NCBI GenBank assembly: GCA_020746875.1
Contig: JAGTJL010000018.1
Span: 310,001 to 374,000, forward strand
Length of the DNA: 64,000 nucleotides
Reading direction: 5' to 3'
Source: Rhexocercosporidium sp. MPI-PUGE-AT-0058
Lineage: Eukaryota > Ascomycota > Leotiomycetes > Helotiales
Shown in pieces: positions 58,901-64,000 of this stretch. The position numbers were made by a program, and so were the translations under genes. The first letter of the stretch is position 1; every line of letters starts with the position of its first letter. The notes under the pieces are model-generated. The model made no database searches, was not told the DNA's origin, and saw nothing but the letters and a program-made list of their open reading frames with translations.

Positions 58901-60700
58901 GTTTTTACTTTATTCTTTTTAGCTTTTTTAAGTCGGAAGTACGTCGTAAATATCGCCGCTATTAATATTAAGAAGATCTGCGTAATAAGCGCCTTAAATT
59001 AGTAATTCGTCGAGGAGGCTTTACGGGCTCTTTTGTTTTTAAGTAATAATCTCGAATCACGGGATATTAAAAGGTTTAATTAATTTTTTATAATACGTAA
59101 GCGTTCCTTAATCTTTTTAATAAAGCTCGAGGGTCGAATCGGCGAGACGCTAATTATAAGTCGTATAAAGACCTTAGACTTAAGGGAATCGTCGAGTGCC
59201 GCAATCCTGGCTTGCTTCCGGCGATAGTTATTTAAGTTTAAAAAAGCGTCCTTTTATTTTATATCGAGCTAATAAGATTTAACGATTAGCTTATTAAAAC
59301 GGTTAATATTAACGAAAACTCGTTAATTAAAGTACGGTTATATAAGCATATTTAATAGCTATTTTAGCCGGTTGCGGTTCTTTATATACGACTACTTTAA
59401 GTCGTAATACTTGAGGAATTTCTAATTAATTAAAACGTTAGTGTTTTTTAAGTTAATTATTAAGAAAAGGAAATTAATTCGTTAATAGTCGATAATTAAA
59501 ATAAATAAAATAGCCGTATCGATTAGCTTGCCTTTCCTGTTATTATAGCTAATTAAGATAATTAATTAAAGGAGTATTACAAAAGAAATATTAAATTATT
59601 TAACGAGTCGGTATATAAAAGAAGTTTTAATTATATTAAAAATATTTACTCCGCTATTAATATATATAAGTATTTTAATAAAGAATTTATTTCTTTTTAA
59701 TTTAATATTAATTAAGAATTATCGTTTTTTAATAAGAGCACGGAAATTAAATATTAAATCCTTTTATAAATTATAGCTTACGCCGAGGTATAAATCTTTA
59801 TTACGGCTTAAGAGTTTTTTAATAACTCGTTAATTTTTAAGTCTTTGCCGACAATTAATTAAAAAATCGACTTATCGAGAGCTTAGTCCTTACGGCGCTT
59901 AGGGCAGTCGCTAACTTAATAACTAGTCTTATTATAATAAAGGCAAGTATTAAAGAAGACGTCTTTAAGAGTAAGAGACGGTATAAAAGACTTAAGGCGG
60001 CGGAGAAACAAAGCTAAGGATAACGAACGTAAGCGAACTTTTATTAATAATTTATAAGTAAATATTAAAAGTCTTTATATTATTATAATCGGCGTAAAAG
60101 AAATTATACGCTAGCTTTTTTTCTTAAGAATGCCGCGCGCGTTATAATTATTAAAAGTAACGTTAACTTAAGCCTTACGAGTCGTTATAATCTCTTTTAA
60201 TACGATATTACGGGATTCTCGGTTTATAATAATTAAGAATTTATTAAAAGCCGTATAATTTCTGTTTATTTTATACTTTTTTATATAAATTATACGTTTA
60301 AAAGCCGAGGAAATCTTTTTATATACGTCTTTAAATTAGCGGAAGCGAGCAATCTTATTAATAATAATATAAAAAATAAATTTAATTTAAAAGTCGTTAT
60401 AAGTTATATTACTTATTAATAACTAGTTATATATTTTCTTAATAGATTAGATTCGGTTATAATTAAAGAATCGCTAGTTTAAGGCTATTAAAACGTCGGC
60501 GGCAATCTTAAAAGTGCCGGCAAATTCGGAGTTTATATATTAAAAGATAATAGTCTTTGCCTCGCCGGCGGTATATTAAAAATAAACCTTAATTTATAAT
60601 ATTTTACTTTTAAAGTTACTTAAGTACTTTTTTATAAATAATTTTATTTTTATCTTTTAAGTATTATATTCGATATTGCTTTTATAATTATTAAAAGAAA
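55960..60700 (-). pseudogene. Gag-pol relic of gypsy element B
   Basis: Minus-strand motifs run right to left. A gag zinc knuckle lies at about 59885-59945 (CLYYNKTSY-stop-VSDCPKRRKD, from C-x2-C-x4-H-x4-C). The reverse transcriptase core at about 58060-58200 reads YLDDFYIAYINDILIYL then PEEHEVYIKKV and VNIKKSEFN (normally Y-x-DDIL). Further left, integrase sequence is present but too decayed to quote. This is Ty3/gypsy order. The sequence is distinct from element A: A reads FNDILIYLESIEE and B reads INDILIYLLIPEE at the same place, so these are two families. Not functional. Confidence 0.78.
56865..56985 (-). repeat. 12-bp tandem repeat within gypsy B pol
   Basis: About ten imperfect units of CCTCTTAGTCTG. 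In the pol orientation each unit encodes roughly Thr-Lys-Arg-Gln, giving a strongly basic repeat. The plus-strand reading, with LPLS units, is open by chance. Confidence 0.75.
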
Positions 60701-61454
60701 TATAAGAGTACTTAATTTTAAAAGGCTTTATAACTTAAACTAAATTATCTAGCTTTAATAAGTAATAATCGGTAATTAACTAAAGGTCCGCCGTAAGAGT
60801 ACGTACCGATCGATTACTTTAAGAGGAAGGAATACGAGTCTTTTAGCGGGGGTTATTAAGAATATATTAGTCGAGGGCTTATTTAATAGCGGTAATAATA
60901 ATAAAGCTAACGGAGATCTCGATTAGTTAATTTACTTTTACTTATTAAGCGAGGGTAAGGCCCTTTATAATAACGGTAAACTTTAGCGAAACGTTAAAGT
61001 AGTTTTAAGGTTTATTTTCCGAGTCGGAATTGAGTTCTTCGAAATTATTAAGTTCTTTTATAAAAGTCTCGACCGAAAAGATAAAGGTATTAATAAAGCT
61101 TAGCCGTAAGGAAGCGCTTCTTTTTTTAAAGCTTTATTAATAAAAAGAAGAAGTCGGAAATAATAATAATATATAATAAAAAAGTATTTAAGATTATTAA
61201 TCGATTTATTAATTAAATATAAGTCGAAGTCGAAGTTCGAATAGCGCGCGTTAAGTTACATAAGGCAGGTTAACAGTAAAAGATTTTCCAGCTTTCTTTA
61301 AAGCAATTCACTATTAATAAAGAAGTATTTATTTATTAAATAAGCTAAAATATTAAGATTTATCGTTAATTTATTATAAGGGTAAGAAGACGTAACGCGT
61401 AAGACTTAATGAGATATAACGCTTTATAATAAAAGAGTTTTTAGTTTTTTTTTA

Positions 61455-61709
61455 TATTATAATTAACTAAAGGTTAATATAATATAAAAAATAACTTTAT
61501 ATTTAGATTTAAAGTTATATTTAAAATTAAAAAGAAAAAACAAAGAGAAAAAGAGAGTTTTTTATAAAAAAGAGCTTTAATATAAATATATAACGGGTCC
61601 CCTTAGCCTTTCCCGATTAGGCTTAGCGCCATAGTTGCTATGCCAAGGCAATACTACGAGCGATGCCGAGCTCGCTCGGTTAGAATACGAGGCTCAGGGA
61701 ATCGTGACA
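61455..61709 (-). repeat. 5' LTR of gypsy element B
   Basis: 255 bp. The inner (left) 150 bp are heavily AT-shifted, while the outer 100 bp are nearly intact. Confidence 0.92.
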
Positions 61710-61714
61710 AAGAG

Positions 61715-62643
61715 ATAATTCTCGATATTAATATTAGTCGTGAGATTACTTAAAAAGAAAGCGAACAGCGTGCTTTTATTTTCTTAATTATTAATAATAA
61801 ATAATACTTTTGCCAATTTGACGGCCGTGAGTAAGTCTTTAAGGGATTACGTGATAATTATACTATTCGGATGAGAGAAGTACGAAAGTATAATAAAATA
61901 AAAGCTAAAAATACTTAAGATAGAATTAGTTGTATTAAAAAGAGTTTTATATAATTAGTTTAATATTCGCGATAAAACGTTAAAAAGAAATTTGCTTATA
62001 TCGAAGCTAATAGTTTATAAATATACTAGTATATCGGTTTAATTATTATACCTAGTACTTTGTACTACTATATCGTATATTTACTGTTCCTTCGCTGTAT
62101 TAACCGGGTGTATAAAAATAAAAGTCCTTAAATTTATAATGCCACCTCGAAAAAGTGGTTTTCTTTTATATATATTATTATCATTATATAAAAGCATATA
62201 ATTAAAAACGGAAAGAGAGCTTATTAATTTTCCTTAAATTATTACTTAGTCGGGATCGGTTCTTATATCACAGAAATCAATATAAAGGTTCTAATAAAGT
62301 ATAACGTTAGTGAATCATACTAACTTTAACTATATTATTTACTACTCATTTAATTTTTAATTTTTAATCTAATAAGTCGAGATTTACGCTACTATTTTTA
62401 AGAATTTCTTTATCGAGTAAAAAGCCGAAACTTCCCACACGGTAATTAACCGTTACAAATACATATGGCTTACTTAATATTATTTAAGAATTAATATAGA
62501 CTTTTAATACTGATTTCGAAGTCAAGCAGATAGCAGAAACTAAAACCTTTGTTAATTTGTAATCAGTGCTTCTCGGCTATTTCCAGAACCTTCGCTTAGC
62601 TGTCACATGACATACATACGTCAAAGTCTACGTAAGCTATTAC
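61715..62643. other. AT-rich flank, unassigned
   Basis: Plus-strand protein-like stretch ESEQRAFIFLIINNK near 61770, later stops. Not recognised. Composition becomes more balanced after about 62560. Confidence 0.4.
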
Positions 62644-62661
62644 GCGGCATTACGCAAGTTA

Positions 62662-62817
62662 CTTTGGTAGTCGGGGGAATAGTTGTAGCCAAGACTTCTA
62701 GAGAGTTCTTTGATAACAGGGGAAATTATCCAATAGGTTTCCAAATTCCGAGCATTATTCCCTACTTAAGTTAGAGCAACACCCCCTGCAGTGACAACTA
62801 TTACCCCGACTACCAAG
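62662..62817. mobile_element. Miniature inverted-repeat element (MITE)
   Basis: A 156-bp segment with about 25-bp terminal inverted repeats, CTTTGGTAGTCGGGGGAATA at 62662 and its complement ending CGACTACCAAG at 62817. TA lies just outside each end (62660-62661, 62818-62819). It has no coding capacity. A 16-bp near-identical direct repeat, GCGGCATTACGCAAGT and GCGGCGTTACGCAAGC, lies outside at 62644 and 62824. Confidence 0.7.
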
Positions 62818-62839
62818 TACTATGCGGCGTTACGCAAGC

Positions 62840-63663
62840 TATTATGTAGCTAGAAAGTTCTAGAAGCTAGTAATCGTGCATATAAGGAGCCTTAAGCTCT
62901 CTAGTTTCCGAAGCTCAAGCAATTCAAGAATCACATCAAATCACGTGTCGTTTCCTCTCTTTGATTTGCCTATTTCCACAGCCTTTTTATATTTAAGGAA
63001 TTTGCTTTTTGGCGTCGCCTAATAGTTCCTGGGAAGTTCTCGAGCTTCTTAATTCTTATTATTATAGGAAAATAAGTATTATTTTTAAACTTATTTATAG
63101 TACTTAATAAGATAAATAAGCTATTATACGTAGAAATGCTTTTTACCTTAAATCCTTTATTAAAAATCTAAAATAATATTAGTAATTTATATGAGATTAG
63201 GCGAGCCAATCAGGAATGAGGAAGCGCAGTAGGTAAGGACACGTGATCAAAGACAAAGTAGAATTGCTTGCTTAAAGAGCTAGAAGAGCTCTTAGGTAGT
63301 TATATACAAAATAATAGCTTCTCTAGAAGCTTCTACGACTACATAACTAATTACGTAGCCTATACGAGCTACGTAATTGAATACGAGCGTAATTTCCCGG
63401 AATACGAAGGTAATTTCCGGGCCGCGTAAGCAGTGGAAATTCCTTCGGCTATTCTAGGGTAGAATCGGCACGAGTTACCGAAGTCAAATCCAACACGCCT
63501 TCTTAATAAGTGACGTAATAGCTTTATAAGCTTATATAAGCTAGCTTTAAAGCAGAGCTTATATTTACAAGAATAAAGTAAATACATGAAATAACCCTTT
63601 ACGGAGGGTAGGCCAGTTATAAAAAGAAATACAAATTACAATCTTATTTCCTCCGCTTTAGCC
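62840..63663 (-). other. Region including the putative 3' LTR of a copia element
   Basis: No gene. In the orientation of the copia RNase H relic to the right, a likely LTR start TGTTGGATTTGACTTCGG lies at about 63491, preceded by the purine-rich AAGAAGGCG. The LTR's far end cannot be set because no second copy is in the window. Confidence 0.4.
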
Positions 63664-64000
63664 CTATTCGGCTAGTCTCAAAAGCCTTATGAATTCAATG
63701 AATTTAGGCTTATCTAGCGGCTTCATAAAGCCGTCGGCTTTTTATTTAAACCCTCTTATATAAATTAAGTCTATTTCGCCTTAATTTATAAAGTCGCGGA
63801 CGTAGTAGTATTTGACGGTAATATACTTAGTCCTCTCGTGGAATTGAGAGTTATTAACTAATAAGAGAGCGCCGTTATTGTCCGTATAAATAGGGAATCG
63901 TTCTTATATGTAATAGCCTAATTCAGTTAGAAGCTGCTTTATATAAACAGCCTCTTTAAAAGCCGAATTAATAGCCATATATTCGGCCTCAGTCGTACTT
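63664..64000 (-). pseudogene. Copia RNase H / pol C-terminus, cut by window edge
   Basis: The minus strand from 64000 reads STTEAEYMAINSAFKEAVYI, then QLLTELGYYI, YTDNNGALLLVNN, FHERTKYITVKYYYVRDF and KADGFMKPLDKPKFIEF, ending at a TAG (63664-63666). This is the RNase H end of a copia polyprotein (TEAEY, DNNGA, HITVKYH-type motifs). Three in-frame stops sit at Gln or Trp positions. It differs clearly from the element at 45-51 kb, whose same region reads STCEAEYKG and DNQGAIAMA. Confidence 0.85.

Larger units (their letters stand above)
54942..61709 (-). mobile_element. Gypsy-type LTR retrotransposon B
   Basis: A 6768-bp element with 255-bp LTRs (54942-55196 and 61455-61709). Read on the minus strand, the LTR runs from TGTCACGATTCCC to CCGTAACA. 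The flanks are GAGAG (54937-54941) and AAGAG (61710-61714), a 5-bp duplication with one G/A change. Pol lies on the minus strand. The LTRs retain a conserved GC-rich block (CCTTTCCCGATTAGGC, GAGCTCGCTCGGTTAGAAT). The interior is AT-rich and full of stops. Confidence 0.92.

Overview
The window reads as genomic DNA of a filamentous ascomycete (Pezizomycotina). Genes carry short introns (46-136 bp) with GTRNGT-type donors and YAG acceptors. The SLA2 orthologue, HET-domain relics and fungal Tc1, Fot1, gypsy and copia families all point the same way. Base composition is sharply two-state: gene islands of near-balanced GC alternate with very AT-rich blocks in which transposon frames are broken mainly by CAA/CAG-to-TAA/TAG and TGG-to-TAG changes. 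That is the signature expected of repeat-induced point mutation (RIP). The class within Pezizomycotina cannot be fixed from the window alone.

Layout. 1-4.3 kb: the end of a Tc1-like element and a complete but RIP-dead Fot1/Pogo element with 84-bp terminal inverted repeats. 4.4-7.5 kb: a gene island with an NLR-type TPR relic and a two-exon gene for a single-pass membrane protein. 7.6-20.3 kb: a three-layer nest, in which a gypsy element (258-bp LTRs, AGCTC duplication) sits inside a Tc1-like element (35-bp inverted repeats, TA duplication), which itself split a retrotransposon gag frame. 20.3-38 kb: the main gene island, with a protein carrying an E-x-K motif, a Tc1 relic, a BTB/POZ pseudogene, the intact endocytic adaptor gene SLA2 (five exons), a HET pseudogene and a small kinase-fold gene. 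38.2-39.4 kb: a copia gag relic. 40.1-42.2 kb: a six-exon gene for a hormone-sensitive-lipase-type esterase on the minus strand. 45.2-51.6 kb: a full-length copia element with 100-bp LTRs, CTCGA duplications, an initiator-tRNA half-molecule primer site and an additional long open frame upstream of gag. 54.0 kb: a truncated HET relic. 54.9-61.7 kb: a second gypsy element with 255-bp LTRs. 62.7 kb: a 156-bp inverted-repeat miniature element. 63.7-64 kb: the RNase H end of another copia element.

The intact host genes (membrane protein, E-x-K protein, SLA2, kinase-like protein, esterase) show no operon-like relationship. SLA2 is the classical border gene of the mating-type locus in many Pezizomycotina, but no alpha-box or HMG mating-type gene was recognised beside it. 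Decayed recognition-type genes (TPR/NLR, BTB, two HET) are scattered among the transposons.
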